DNA of 64,000 nucleotides, from the NCBI RefSeq assembly GCF_007748095.1, contig NZ_CP036287.1:3224001-3288000 (forward strand). The letters are read 5' to 3'. The DNA comes from Engelhardtia mirabilis. Lineage in GTDB: Bacteria > Planctomycetota > UBA1135 > GCA-002686595. The notes beneath the pieces were generated by a model that had not been told where the DNA came from, made no database searches, and saw nothing but the letters and a program-made list of their open reading frames with translations. Positions 8,703-17,900 of the stretch are shown piece by piece. The translations under genes were made by a program, and so were the position numbers. Numbering within the stretch: the stretch's first letter is position 1; the number at the start of each line of letters is the position of its first letter.

Positions 8703-10142
8703 ATGACCTCCGCGAACCCCGGCACCGTCGCTCAGATCTTCGGTCCCGTCGTCGACGTCCGCTTCCCGGCGGGCCACCTGCCGGCGATCTACAACTCCCT
8801 CGTTATCGACGAGGGCGTCGAGTCGACGATCACCCTCGAAGTCGCCCAGCACCTCGGCAACAACGTGGTCCGCTGCGTGGCCATGGCCTCGACCGACGGT
8901 CTGCGCCGCGGCGTTTCGGTGGATGACACCGGCTCGCCGATCATGGTCCCGGTGGGAGAGCGCACCAAGGGGCGCATCTTCAACCTGCTCGGGCAGCCCC
9001 TCGACACCGTCGCCCGCGGCGGTTTCGAGGACGGTCAGATGGCGCCGATCCACCGTCCGGCCCCGGCCTTCGACGAGCAGGAGGCCATCAGTGAAGTCTT
9101 CGAGACCGGCCTCAAGGTCGTCGACCTGCTCTGCCCCTTCGCGAAGGGCGGCAAGATCGGCCTCTTCGGGGGCGCTGGAGTCGGCAAGACCGTGCTGATC
9201 CAGGAGCTGATCCGGATCACCGCAGTGGAGAAGGGCGGCTTCTCGGTCTTCTGCGGCGTGGGGGAGCGCACCCGCGAGGGTAACGACCTCTGGCTGGAGA
9301 TGTCCGAGGCCAAGTACACGACCCCCGAGGGAGACGAGCAGAGCGTGATCGACAACGCCGTGCTGGTCTTCGGGCAGATGAACGAGCCCCCGGGCGCGCG
9401 TCTGCGCGTGGCCCTCTCGGGCCTGACGATGGCCGAGTTCTTCCGCGACGAGCGGGGCCAGGACGTGCTGCTGTTCGTCGACAACATCTTCCGCTTCGTC
9501 CAGGCTGGCTCCGAGGTCTCGGCGCTCCTGGGCCGGATGCCCTCGGCCGTGGGTTACCAGCCGACCATGGCCAGCGAGATGGGCGCTCTGCAGGAGCGCA
9601 TCACCTCGACCAAGAAGGGTTCGGTCACGTCGATGCAGGCGGTCTACGTGCCTGCCGACGACATCACCGACCCGGCGCCGGTGGCGACCTTCGCCCACCT
9701 GGACTCGACCATCCTCCTCGAGCGCTCGATCGCGGAGCTGGGCATTTACCCCGCCGTGGATCCGCTCAAGTCGACCTCGCGGATGCTCGACCCCCAGGTC
9801 GTCGGTGAGGAGCACTACAACGTGGCCCGCGAGACCCAGCGGATCCTTCAACGCTACGCGGATCTCAAGGACATCATCGCCATCCTCGGCGTCGAAGAGC
9901 TCTCGGACGAGGACAAGCAGGTCGTCGCGCGGGCGCGCCGCATCCAGAAGTTCCTGTCCCAGCCCTTCTTCGTGGCCGAGCAGTTCACCGGTACCCCCGG
10001 GGTGTTCGTGCCCCGCGAGGACACGGTGCGCTCCTTCAAGGAGATCATCGAGGGCAAGCACGACTCGGTTCCCGAGCAGGCCTTCATGTACAAGGCCGGC
10101 ATCGATGCCGTGCTCGAGGCCGCTCGCAAGATGGAAGGCTGA
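8703..10142 (+). CDS. atpD: ATP synthase F1 subunit beta (catalytic)
   Basis: 479 residues. Walker A 'GGAGVGKT' is at 156-163, the catalytic 'GVGERTREGNDL' follows, Walker B is in 'DVLLFVDNIFRF', and the C-terminal regulatory 'EELSDED' corresponds to the DELSEED lever. All residues needed for ATP synthesis are present, so this is a functional F-type catalytic subunit rather than an N-ATPase or flagellar paralogue. Confidence 0.98.
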   Translation: MTSANPGTVAQIFGPVVDVRFPAGHLPAIYNSLVIDEGVESTITLEVAQHLGNNVVRCVAMASTDGLRRGVSVDDTGSPIMVPVGERTKGRIFNLLGQPLDTVARGGFEDGQMAPIHRPAPAFDEQEAISEVFETGLKVVDLLCPFAKGGKIGLFGGAGVGKTVLIQELIRITAVEKGGFSVFCGVGERTREGNDLWLEMSEAKYTTPEGDEQSVIDNAVLVFGQMNEPPGARLRVALSGLTMAEFFRDERGQDVLLFVDNIFRFVQAGSEVSALLGRMPSAVGYQPTMASEMGALQERITSTKKGSVTSMQAVYVPADDITDPAPVATFAHLDSTILLERSIAELGIYPAVDPLKSTSRMLDPQVVGEEHYNVARETQRILQRYADLKDIIAILGVEELSDEDKQVVARARRIQKFLSQPFFVAEQFTGTPGVFVPREDTVRSFKEIIEGKHDSVPEQAFMYKAGIDAVLEAARKMEG

Positions 10143-10193
10143 GGCACTCGCCTCACCTGCCTCGCATAGCCTTCCTGCACGGATAGAACTGCC

Positions 10194-10613
10194 ATGGCCG
10201 AGATGACGCTGCGGGTGATCACGCCCGACAAGATCCTGATCGACGAGACCGTTACGTCGGTGCGCCTGCCCGGCATCGACGGGTTCATGGGCGTGCTGCC
10301 GCGGCACGCTCACATGATCGCGGCCCTGGACTTCGGCCCGCTGGACTACAAGGACAGCAAGGGCGTGGCCCACGCTGTCTTCGTCGGTGGCGGCTTCGCC
10401 GAAGTCAGCGACAACACCGTGCGCGTCGTCGCGCCGGTTGGTGAGACCGCGGGCACGATCGACGTGGCGCGGGCCGAGGAAGCCGAGAAGCGCGCCCGTG
10501 AGCGGCTCGACTCCGGGATCTCGGCCGGGATCGCCGACGTGGACACCCTGCGTGCCCAGCTGGCCCTGCGGCGGGCGATGATGCGCATTCGCACCAAGCG
10601 ACGGAGTCTGTGA
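10194..10613 (+). CDS. atpC: ATP synthase F1 subunit epsilon
   Basis: 139 residues. The N-terminal beta-sandwich contains 'GIDGFMGVLPRHAHMIAALDFGPL', the standard epsilon signature. The C-terminal part is a short helical hairpin rich in Ala/Arg/Glu (about 88-130), which in the family can inhibit ATP hydrolysis. The last bases overlap the start of aspS, tying ATP synthase to a tRNA synthetase in one transcript. Confidence 0.95.
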   Translation: MAEMTLRVITPDKILIDETVTSVRLPGIDGFMGVLPRHAHMIAALDFGPLDYKDSKGVAHAVFVGGGFAEVSDNTVRVVAPVGETAGTIDVARAEEAEKRARERLDSGISAGIADVDTLRAQLALRRAMMRIRTKRRSL

Positions 10614-12433
10614 CGAGCTCGCACTCACGGCCCGACTGGCTGCGCACCCATACCTGCGGTGAGTTGCGCGAGGCGAACGTCGGTCAGTCCGTCGTGCTGA
10701 ACGGTTGGGTTGATGCGCGCCGGGATCACGGCGGCATCTACTTCGTCGACCTGCGTGACCGCTACGGCATCACCCAGGTCACGCTGACCCCGGAGCAGTC
10801 CGACGCCCTGCCCTTCTCGACCGAGTTCGTGCTCGGTGTGCACGGCAAGGTGGTCCAGCGGGAGAACCCGAACCCGGACCGGCCGACCGGCCTGATCGAG
10901 GTTCGAACCGAGCGGATCGAGGTCCTCTCGCCCTCGCCGACGCCGCCGATCGACATCATCGACAACCTCGACGCGGCGGTCGACACACGCCTGCGCTACC
11001 GCTACCTGGACCTGCGCCGCGGGCCCTTGCAGCGCAACCTGATCCACCGCTCCAAGTTCATCGCCTCGATTCGGCGGGCCTTCGAGGACCAGGAGTTCAT
11101 CGAGGTCGAGACTCCGGTGCTGACGCGGGCCACGCCGGAGGGAGCCCGGGACTACCTGGTGCCCAGTCGTGTGCACCCGGGGCAGTTCTACGCACTCCCG
11201 CAGTCGCCGCAGATCTTCAAGCAGATCCTGATGGTGGCCGGCTACGACCGGTACTTCCAGGTCGCGCGCTGCTTCCGCGACGAGGACCTGCGGGCAGATC
11301 GCCAGCCCGAGTTCACGCAGCTCGACATGGAGATGTCCTTCGTCCACGAAGAGGACGTCTTCGCGGTCTGGGAAGGGGTCATGGGCCGCGCGTTCCGCGA
11401 GAACATGGGCCTCGAGCTGCCCCAGACGTTCCCGCGCATGCGCTGGGAGGAGGCGATGGATCGCTTCGGCTCGGACAAGCCCGACACTCGCTTCGGCATG
11501 GAGCTTGTGGACTTGGCGGAATGGGTTCCGACCTGTGAGTTCCGCGTCTTCCAAGGCGCGCTCGAGGCCGGCGGCCGGGTGATGGCGATCCGCGTGCCCG
11601 GCGGCGGTAGCTCCGTCTCCCGCGGACAGCTCAAGTCCCTCGAGTCAGCGGCCAAGGATCTCGGCGCCAAGGGCCTGGCGTGGTGGAAGCCGGGCGAGGA
11701 GGGCGGAGCCGCCGGCCCAGTGGCCAAGTTCATGGACGGGGCGGTGGGCGAGGAATTGCTGGCGCTCACGGCCGTCGACGGCGCGACCACGGATGGCGAC
11801 CTGCTGCTGTTCGGGGCGGACGCCGAGCGGATCGTGTGGCGGGTGCTGGGCGACCTGCGCCTGCGTCTGGCGCGCCAGCTCGACCTGCTGCCCCCGGCGA
11901 CCGGGGACGGCGCCCAGTGGAACTTCCTCTGGGTGACCCACTTCCCGATGTTCGAGTTCGATGAGGCGGCAGGGCGCTACTTCAGCTCCCACCACCCTTT
12001 CACCTGCCCCGAGGACGAGACCTTGGGCGGGGACGAGCCGGACGTTTCGAAGCTCGTCTCCCGGGCCTACGACCTGGTCCTCAACGGCTGGGAGCTGGGC
12101 TCCGGTTCGATTCGAATCCACCGCCAGGACGTCCAGGCGCGGGTTTTCGAGCTGCTCGGAATCGACGCGTCCGAGCAGCAGCTCAAGTTCGGGTTCCTGC
12201 TGGAGGCCCTGTCGTACGGCGCGCCGCCCCACGGGGGCTTCGCGGTGGGCCTCGACCGGCTGGTGGCCCTGACTCTGGGCCTGGACAGCATTCGCGACGT
12301 GGTGGCCTTCCCCAAGACCACCTCCGCGGCCGATCTCATGTGTGGCGCGCCCTCGCGGGTGGCGCCTGACCAGTTGGCGGAGGTGCACGTGGCACCCGCC
12401 GGCAAGGCCCTCGAGCGCGACGGGTCCGCGTGA
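10610..12433 (+). CDS. aspS: Aspartyl-tRNA synthetase
   Basis: 607 residues from a GTG overlapping the atpC stop (GTGA). The N-terminal OB-fold contains 'VGQSVVLNGWVDARRDHGGIYFVDLRDRYG', which reads the anticodon. Class II motif 2 is in 'YFQVARCFRDEDLRADRQPEFTQ'. The large insertion (GAD) domain marks the bacterial type. Motif 3 is 'GGFAVGLDRLVAL'. It charges tRNA-Asp. Whether it also charges tRNA-Asn (non-discriminating) cannot be decided from this window. Confidence 0.97.
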   Translation: MTSSHSRPDWLRTHTCGELREANVGQSVVLNGWVDARRDHGGIYFVDLRDRYGITQVTLTPEQSDALPFSTEFVLGVHGKVVQRENPNPDRPTGLIEVRTERIEVLSPSPTPPIDIIDNLDAAVDTRLRYRYLDLRRGPLQRNLIHRSKFIASIRRAFEDQEFIEVETPVLTRATPEGARDYLVPSRVHPGQFYALPQSPQIFKQILMVAGYDRYFQVARCFRDEDLRADRQPEFTQLDMEMSFVHEEDVFAVWEGVMGRAFRENMGLELPQTFPRMRWEEAMDRFGSDKPDTRFGMELVDLAEWVPTCEFRVFQGALEAGGRVMAIRVPGGGSSVSRGQLKSLESAAKDLGAKGLAWWKPGEEGGAAGPVAKFMDGAVGEELLALTAVDGATTDGDLLLFGADAERIVWRVLGDLRLRLARQLDLLPPATGDGAQWNFLWVTHFPMFEFDEAAGRYFSSHHPFTCPEDETLGGDEPDVSKLVSRAYDLVLNGWELGSGSIRIHRQDVQARVFELLGIDASEQQLKFGFLLEALSYGAPPHGGFAVGLDRLVALTLGLDSIRDVVAFPKTTSAADLMCGAPSRVAPDQLAEVHVAPAGKALERDGSA

Positions 12434-12577
12434 CCCGTCCTCGAGGTGCTCGGGCTGGCTGTGGGGGATGTACCCTGCAGCCGACCCGAACCGGGGTAGC
12501 GGCCTGCGGGGGGCCGACCTAAGCTCGTCCGCGCCCCCGGGACATCAACCCATTCGTCCATCAGGACAAGGAGCTAC

Positions 12578-13090
12578 GTGGCCAGTCAGAATTACCGGGT
12601 TAACCGACAGATTCGCTCTCGAGAGGTGCGCCTCATCGGAGCTGACGGCGAGCCGGTCGGCGTTGTGTCGATCGATCGCGCCAAGGTCCTGGCCCAAGAG
12701 GCCGGACTCGACCTGGTCGAGGTCTCCCCGAACGCCCGTCCACCCGTTTGCAAGGTGATGGACTTCGGGAAGTTCAAGTACGACCAGAAGAAGAAGGAAC
12801 GGGCCAGCGGCAAGAAGGGGCGGGTCGTCAGCGGCCTGAAAGAGCTCCGAGTCCGGCCCGCAATCGACAAGCACGACCTCGAGTACCGCCTCAAGAACGG
12901 GCGCAAGTTCCTCGAGGAGGGCCACAAGGTCCAGGTCGTCTGCATCTTCCGCGGTCGCCAGATGGCGCACCCGGAGCACGGCTACGACGTGATGCGGACC
13001 GTGGCGCGCGACCTGGAGGACATCTCCAAGGTCGAGTCGCCGCCCAAGATGGCTGGCAACCGGATGACGATGATGCTGGCCAAGCGCTGA
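12578..13090 (+). CDS. infC: Translation initiation factor IF-3
   Basis: 170 residues. The N-domain starts 'YRVNRQIRSREVRLIGADGE', and the linker and C-domain contain 'KELRVRPAIDKHDLEYRLKNGRKFL' and end 'MAGNRMTMMLAKR'. IF-3 binds 30S and checks the start codon. The start is GTG (the family often uses rare starts, which allows autoregulation), preceded by AAGGAG at 12568-12573, one of the few clear Shine-Dalgarno sites in the window, 4 bases upstream. It heads the infC-rpmI-rplT-pheST cluster. Confidence 0.97.
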   Translation: MASQNYRVNRQIRSREVRLIGADGEPVGVVSIDRAKVLAQEAGLDLVEVSPNARPPVCKVMDFGKFKYDQKKKERASGKKGRVVSGLKELRVRPAIDKHDLEYRLKNGRKFLEEGHKVQVVCIFRGRQMAHPEHGYDVMRTVARDLEDISKVESPPKMAGNRMTMMLAKR

Positions 13091-13483
13091 TCGGAGCCCC
13101 CTTTCGGCGCGGGGGATCGCGCCACGGCGCGGCCCGCGCCGAGGGGATCGCCGGCGCCCAGGACTCCGGGTGCTCGCTGCCCAGGTCGCGGCTCGACGTG
13201 GTTCCCTCCGTCGCGGGTCGATGGGGACTTGACCGGGTGCGGTCCTGATTGGATGGCGCCCTGGCCCCATCCCAGCCCGGGCCCGCTGCGGCGCAGGCCC
13301 GAGCCGTTGGGTCCACCGCGGCACTCAGCCAGCTCCACCCTTGATCCGGCCTGGCCGATCGCTATCCTCTTCGCTCCTCATTCAAGCCCGGGGATCCGTT
13401 CCCCGGCCCCTGCGAGCGGTGCGGGCACGCCTGCGACCGGGGACCAACGAGAGCGCCCGAGGGCGCGCAAGGAAGAGTCAGCC
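13091..13483 (+). other. 393-base leader between infC and rpmI
   Basis: No credible gene. This spacer is usually short in infC-rpmI-rplT operons. It contains a promoter-like pair at 13341-13368 and could include an untranslated leader of the ribosomal-protein genes, which are often autoregulated by L20. I could not recognise a defined L20 leader by eye. Confidence 0.5.
13341..13368 (+). promoter_or_regulatory. Candidate promoter for rpmI-rplT
   Basis: TTGATC (13341-13346) and TATCCT (13363-13368) with a 16-base spacer, 115 bases upstream of the rpmI start. It would give the ribosomal-protein genes expression independent of infC. Confidence 0.4.
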
Positions 13484-13681
13484 ATGCCCAAGATGAAATC
13501 CCGAGGCTCCGTCAAGCGGCGCTTCAAGGTCACCAAGTCCGGCAAGGTCGTCGGCAGCCGTACCGGTCGCGGCCACATGCACGCGAGCAAGGACGCCAAG
13601 TCCCGCCGCGCCAACCGCAAGCCGATCATCCTCACCGGCACCTGGGCCACGCTCATGCGCCGAATGATGGGAGGGAAGTAA
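13484..13681 (+). CDS. rpmI: 50S ribosomal protein L35
   Basis: 65 residues starting MPKMKSRGSVKRRFKVTKSG, with the usual very basic composition and 'SKDAKSRRANRKPI' in the C-terminal half. The reading frame is open further upstream, but L35 is 60-66 residues and its conserved MPKMK start fixes the ATG at 13484. A purine-rich GGAAGAG lies about 10 bases upstream. Three bases separate it from rplT. Confidence 0.97.
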   Translation: MPKMKSRGSVKRRFKVTKSGKVVGSRTGRGHMHASKDAKSRRANRKPIILTGTWATLMRRMMGGK

Positions 13682-13684
13682 CCC

Positions 13685-14044
13685 ATGGTTCGCGTTACCT
13701 ACGGTGCCCCGCGTCGTCAGAAGAAGCGTCGCTACTTCAAGCAGGCCAAGGGCTTCCGCGGCGGGCGCCGCAAGCTCTGGCGCACGGTTCGCGAGACCCT
13801 GCTGCGCTCCTGGGCCTACGCCTTCCGGGATCGCAAGCAGCGCAAGCGCCAGTTCCGCCGCCTGTGGATCCTGCGCATCAACGCCGCGGCGCGTCAGCGT
13901 GGGATCACCTACTCGCGCTTCATCAACGGCCTCAAGGCGTCGCAGATCGACTTGAACCGCAAGCAGCTCTCCGAGCTCGCGATTCACGATCCCGCCGCTT
14001 TCGACACCCTGGTCGAGAAGGCCAAGGCGGCCTGCGGCAGTTGA
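13685..14044 (+). CDS. rplT: 50S ribosomal protein L20
   Basis: 119 residues with the standard L20 sequence 'KAKGFRGGRRKLWRTVRET' near the N-terminus and 'WILRINAAARQRGITYSRFINGLK' in the globular part. L20 binds 23S rRNA early in assembly and in many bacteria represses its own operon. It is followed by two hairpins, the second resembling a terminator. Confidence 0.97.
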   Translation: MVRVTYGAPRRQKKRRYFKQAKGFRGGRRKLWRTVRETLLRSWAYAFRDRKQRKRQFRRLWILRINAAARQRGITYSRFINGLKASQIDLNRKQLSELAIHDPAAFDTLVEKAKAACGS

Positions 14045-14050
14045 GCTGAC

Positions 14051-14122
14051 GGGCGACGAAGTCGCCCCCGCACGAACGACGCTCCGCCTGCAGGTCCTGC
14101 CTGCGGCGGAGCGTTTGCGTTT
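14051..14122 (+). terminator. Double hairpin with T-rich tail after rplT
   Basis: A small hairpin (GGGCGAC / GTCGCCC, 14051-14067) is followed by a larger one: ACGCTCCGCC (14079-14088) pairs perfectly with GGCGGAGCGT (14105-14114). The following TTGCGTTT provides a moderate U-tract. It probably terminates or attenuates transcription before pheS. Confidence 0.65.
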
Positions 14123-14175
14123 CACGACCGAACCGGCCTCCGGCGTTGGCCGCGCGGGCCCCAGGACGAACCGGC

Positions 14176-15219
14176 ATGACTCAAGTCGACTTCGACGATC
14201 TCCAGCGCACCGCGGCGGAACGCATCGCGCGTGCCTCCGACGAGGAAGGACTGCGCGCCATCGAGCGCGAGTACCTCGACAAGGGCGGCGTGATCGCCGG
14301 CCTCTTGGCTTCGATCCCGACCCTCGAGCCCACCGAGCGGCGAGAGTTCGGTCAATCCGCCAACGGTCTCAAGCAGGCGGTCCAGGCGGCCCTGGCCGAT
14401 GGCCGCGCGGCCCTGGCGGCGGGACGCCTGGCGGCCGAGCTCGCGGCCGACGACTTCGATCCGACCCTGCCCGGCGCGCGCCTCGAGCGCGGCTCCTTGC
14501 ACCCCCTGACCCAGGTGCGGCGCGAGGTCGAGGACCTGTTCAGCTCCATGGGCTACCAGGTCCTCGACGGGCCCGAGGTGGAGCTGGACTACTACAACTT
14601 CCAGGCTCTCAACATCCCGGTCGACCACCCCAGCCGCGAGGAGCAGGACACCTTCTACTGCGACCGCGAGCACACCCTGGTGATGCGGACCCAGACGTCG
14701 CCGGTGCAGATCCGCGCCATGGAGCGCATGACGCCGCCCTTCCGCGTGATCGCGCCGGGCAGGGTGTTTCGCAACGAGCAACAGGACGCTACCCACGAGC
14801 ACACCTTCCACCAGGTGGAGGGTCTGGTCGTCGGGCACGGCGTGCAGGTCGGCCACCTGACCTGGACGCTCAAGAACTTCCTGACCCAGCTCTTCGACCG
14901 CGAGGTGCCGGTGCGCCTGCGGCCGGGCTTCTTCCCCTTCGTCGAGCCCGGCTTCGAGTTCGACATGGGCTGCGCCTTCTGCGGCGGCAAGGGCTGCCGC
15001 GTGTGCAAGGGCTCGGGTTGGATCGAGTTCTGCGGCTGCGGCATGGTCCACCCGCGCGTGCTCGAGGCCGGCTTCGCGGGGCGCGACGACGTCGACGTCT
15101 CGGCCCTGACCGGCTTCGCCTTCGGCTTCGGCCTCGATCGACTCGTGATGACGCGCTACGGCGTCGACGACATCCGCCAGTTCATGGGCGGCGACCTCCG
15201 CTTCCTGGAGCAGTTCTGA
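14176..15219 (+). CDS. pheS: Phenylalanyl-tRNA synthetase alpha subunit
   Basis: 347 residues from ATG 14176; the frame is open a little upstream, but the upstream residues are non-conserved. An N-terminal coiled coil (1-90) precedes the class II catalytic core. Motif 2 is 'FRVIAPGRVFRNEQQDATHEHTFHQVE' (in two parts), and motif 3 is 'GFAFGFGLDRLVMTRYGVDD'. Between them is a Cys-rich insert, 'CAFCGGKGCRVCKGSGW', in place of the usual non-cysteine sequence; it looks like a zinc knuckle and occurs in a subset of bacterial PheS. It forms a heterotetramer with PheT, whose start overlaps this stop by one base. Confidence 0.96.
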   Translation: MTQVDFDDLQRTAAERIARASDEEGLRAIEREYLDKGGVIAGLLASIPTLEPTERREFGQSANGLKQAVQAALADGRAALAAGRLAAELAADDFDPTLPGARLERGSLHPLTQVRREVEDLFSSMGYQVLDGPEVELDYYNFQALNIPVDHPSREEQDTFYCDREHTLVMRTQTSPVQIRAMERMTPPFRVIAPGRVFRNEQQDATHEHTFHQVEGLVVGHGVQVGHLTWTLKNFLTQLFDREVPVRLRPGFFPFVEPGFEFDMGCAFCGGKGCRVCKGSGWIEFCGCGMVHPRVLEAGFAGRDDVDVSALTGFAFGFGLDRLVMTRYGVDDIRQFMGGDLRFLEQF

Positions 15220-17639
15220 TGCAGGTCTCCTACCGCTGGCTCGAGCGTCACGTCGACCTGTCCGGGGTGACCCCTTTGGAGGTCGCGCGCCTCTTGACGC
15301 TGCATGTGGCCGAGGTCGAGGGTGTCGAGCCCTTTGCCGCCCACCTCTCGGACGTGACCGTGGGTCACGTTCTCGAGCGCACCGCCCACCCGGACGCCGA
15401 CAAGCTCAGCGTCTGCCGTGTCGACGTAGGCCAGGGCGAGCCGCTGCAGATCGTGTGCGGCGCGCCCAACGTGGCCGCCGGACAGCGTGTGGCCGTGGCC
15501 ACCATCGGCACCGTCCTGCCCGGCGACTTCAAGATCAAGAAGGGCAAGATCCGCGGCCAGGAGTCGGCCGGGATGATCTGCTCCGTGCGCGAGCTGGACC
15601 TGGGCGACGAGCACGACGGGATCTGGGTCCTGCCCGGCGAGCCCGAGGTGGGGCGCTCGGTGGCGCAGGCCTTGGGCCTGGCGGATTGGGTCTTCGAGAT
15701 CGACAACAAGTCGGTCACCCACCGCCCGGACCTGTGGGGGCACCGCGGCATGGCGCGCGAGCTGGCGGCCCTGCTCGGCCGCGAGTTGAAGTCCCTGGAT
15801 ACGTCCCTGCCCGAGACCGGGTCCGGCGAGCCTTACCCCGTGCGGGTGGAGACCCCGGGCTGCCCGCGCTACCTGGCCCTGCCGATCGACGGGGTGCGCG
15901 CCGAGCCCAGTCCCCAATGGCTGCGCCTCCTCCTGCTCGCCGTCGGCCAGCGCCCGATCGACCTCCTGGTCGACGTCTCGAACTTCGTGATGCTCGACCT
16001 GGGTCAGCCGAACCACCTCTTCGACCGCCGGCGCCTGGCCGGCTCGATCGAGGTGCGCGAGGCCCGCGAGGGTGAGCTCATCCAGACCCTCGACGGCGAG
16101 GAGCGCAGGCTGACGCCGGCAGACCTTCTGATCTGCTCCGGCGACCAACCGGTCGCGCTCGCGGGGGTCATGGGCGGTGAGCTCTCCAAGGTCGAGGGCG
16201 ACACCAACGAGTTGCTGCTCGAGATCGCCAACTTCCACGGCACCACCGTGCGCCGGACCGCCGCGCGCCTGGCCCTGCGCACCGACGCCTCGGCGCGCTT
16301 CGAGAAGAGCCTCGACCCGTGCCTGGCGCTCGAGGCGGCGGGCCACCTGGTGCGGATTCTGGCCCAGATCCAACCGTCCCTGACCCTGCCCTCGCCGATC
16401 ACCGACGCGGGCGATTGGGCCGTCCCGTCGGTGCGGATCGCGCTGCCCGGCGAGCGCGTGCGCGGAATCCTCGGCGTTGACATGCGTGACGAGCAGATCG
16501 CGGCGCACCTGGGCGCCCTGGGCTTCGGCGTTGCGATCGACGGAGGGGTGCTGACCGTGGACGTGCCTACCTGGCGCGCCACGAAGGACGTCACCATCGC
16601 CGAGGACTTGATCGAAGAGGTCGGCCGCACGGTCGGCTACGACGCGATCCCAGGGGCCAAGTTGGTGGCTGAAGTGGCGCCCCCGCCGCGGGACCATCGC
16701 CGCGAACTGGTCCGGGCACTGCAGGATCGCCTGTCCGGCTCGGCGCGCTTCCACGAGGCGCTCGGCTACAGCTTCCAGTCGAACGACCTACTGCGCGCCA
16801 CGCGCGGGGCCGACGCGGCCTATGTCGAGGTGATCAACCCGGTGGCCGAGGGCGAGTCCAAGGTCCGCCGCTCGGTGCTTCCGTCCCTGCTCCAGAAGCT
16901 CGGGCCCAACCTCCGTCAGCGCGGAGACGTGCGGCTGTTCGAGATCGGCAAGGGCTACCTGCCCGAGCGGCGCGGCGAGCGCGGCGACCCGGCCGAGGTC
17001 CACGAGCTGGGCCTGGCCCTCGCCGCGCCCCGCCCCGCCGCCAACGCACGCTTCGACGCCGGCGCCCTGCCGCGGTTGCGCGGAGTGCTCGACGACCTGC
17101 TCCACGTCGTCGGCGCCCCCGCTCCCGAGTGGCGGCGCGCGGCCGCGGACCTGCCCGGTTGGGCCCACCCCGGCAAAGCGGTGGAAGCCGTCACCACGGG
17201 AGCCGGGGGCGGCGCGCGGGTGGCCCTGCTGGCGGCCATCCACCCGGAGGTCACCCGCGACCTTGAGATCGATGGGGATGCCAGCGGTGCCTGCGTCTCT
17301 CTGGACGCGATCCTGGCCCTCGACCGCACGGTCAGCGACTATCGGCCCGTGCCGCGCTTCCCGGGCGTGAAGCTCGACGTGGCCTTCTCGGTGCCGGCCC
17401 AGACCCCGGCGGCGGACGTGGCCAAGGTCGTCGACCATGCCGGCAAGGGGCTGGTGGCCAGCGTGGAGTTGTTCGACGTCTACGCCGGCGCCAGCGTGGG
17501 CGAGGGCAAGAAGTCCCTGGCCTACCACGTGGTGCTCCAGGCCGCCGACCGGACGCTCGACGACAAGGACCAGCGCAAGTACCTCGACCGTCTGGAGCGC
17601 ACGGCGGCCCACCAGGGCCTCGAGCTGCGGCGGGAATAG
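15219..17639 (+). CDS. pheT: Phenylalanyl-tRNA synthetase beta subunit
   Basis: 806 residues from the ATG sharing one base with the pheS stop (TGATG). The domain order is normal: EMAP-II-like tRNA-binding domain (about 40-150, 'AHPDADKLSVCRVDVGQG'), B3/B4 editing domain ('RRTAARLALRTDASARFEK'), B5, catalytic-like core, and C-terminal FDX-ACB anticodon-binding domain (about 710-806, from 'YRPVPRFPGVKLDVAFSV'). The open frame also reads through pheS in the wrong phase as far back as 14115; that extension is not real. Confidence 0.96.
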   Translation: MQVSYRWLERHVDLSGVTPLEVARLLTLHVAEVEGVEPFAAHLSDVTVGHVLERTAHPDADKLSVCRVDVGQGEPLQIVCGAPNVAAGQRVAVATIGTVLPGDFKIKKGKIRGQESAGMICSVRELDLGDEHDGIWVLPGEPEVGRSVAQALGLADWVFEIDNKSVTHRPDLWGHRGMARELAALLGRELKSLDTSLPETGSGEPYPVRVETPGCPRYLALPIDGVRAEPSPQWLRLLLLAVGQRPIDLLVDVSNFVMLDLGQPNHLFDRRRLAGSIEVREAREGELIQTLDGEERRLTPADLLICSGDQPVALAGVMGGELSKVEGDTNELLLEIANFHGTTVRRTAARLALRTDASARFEKSLDPCLALEAAGHLVRILAQIQPSLTLPSPITDAGDWAVPSVRIALPGERVRGILGVDMRDEQIAAHLGALGFGVAIDGGVLTVDVPTWRATKDVTIAEDLIEEVGRTVGYDAIPGAKLVAEVAPPPRDHRRELVRALQDRLSGSARFHEALGYSFQSNDLLRATRGADAAYVEVINPVAEGESKVRRSVLPSLLQKLGPNLRQRGDVRLFEIGKGYLPERRGERGDPAEVHELGLALAAPRPAANARFDAGALPRLRGVLDDLLHVVGAPAPEWRRAAADLPGWAHPGKAVEAVTTGAGGGARVALLAAIHPEVTRDLEIDGDASGACVSLDAILALDRTVSDYRPVPRFPGVKLDVAFSVPAQTPAADVAKVVDHAGKGLVASVELFDVYAGASVGEGKKSLAYHVVLQAADRTLDDKDQRKYLDRLERTAAHQGLELRRE

Positions 17640-17651
17640 GGCCGCGGACAG

Positions 17652-17696
17652 CCGCCCCGCGACGGGCCTGCCCGTGGACCCTCCGGGGTGGGGCGG
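17652..17696 (+). terminator. Possible stem-loop terminator after pheT
   Basis: CCGCCCC (17652-17658) pairs with GGGGCGG (17690-17696), enclosing a smaller ACGGGC/GCCCGT hairpin. There is no clear T-tract. The rest of 17640-17900 shows no gene; TACTAT at 17708-17713 is a possible -10. Confidence 0.35.
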
Positions 17697-17900
17697 GCGG
17701 CGCCGGCTACTATCGGACGGGGCCGCGACGAGCTGGCAGGCAACCCGCGAGCCGAGGGCGACGGGGCCCGTTGCGCGTCCGGTGAGCAACTGACAGGGTC
17801 GGATGGACGAGGGGCGCGGGGATTCGGCTCCAGCGCGCTCGCCCTAGCCCGTTCCCTTGCCAGAGGCCCTTCATGCACGCCCCGACCGCGACCCTGAGAT

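Noticed and set aside
10900..10920. GAGGTTCGAACCGAG inside aspS
   Set aside because: Palindromic coincidence in coding sequence; no tRNA structure around it.
14115..15218. Long open frame upstream of pheT in the same phase, giving a 1174-residue reading
   Set aside because: The upstream 368 codons read pheS in the wrong frame (Arg/Pro-rich). PheT starts at 15219 by its conserved N-terminus.
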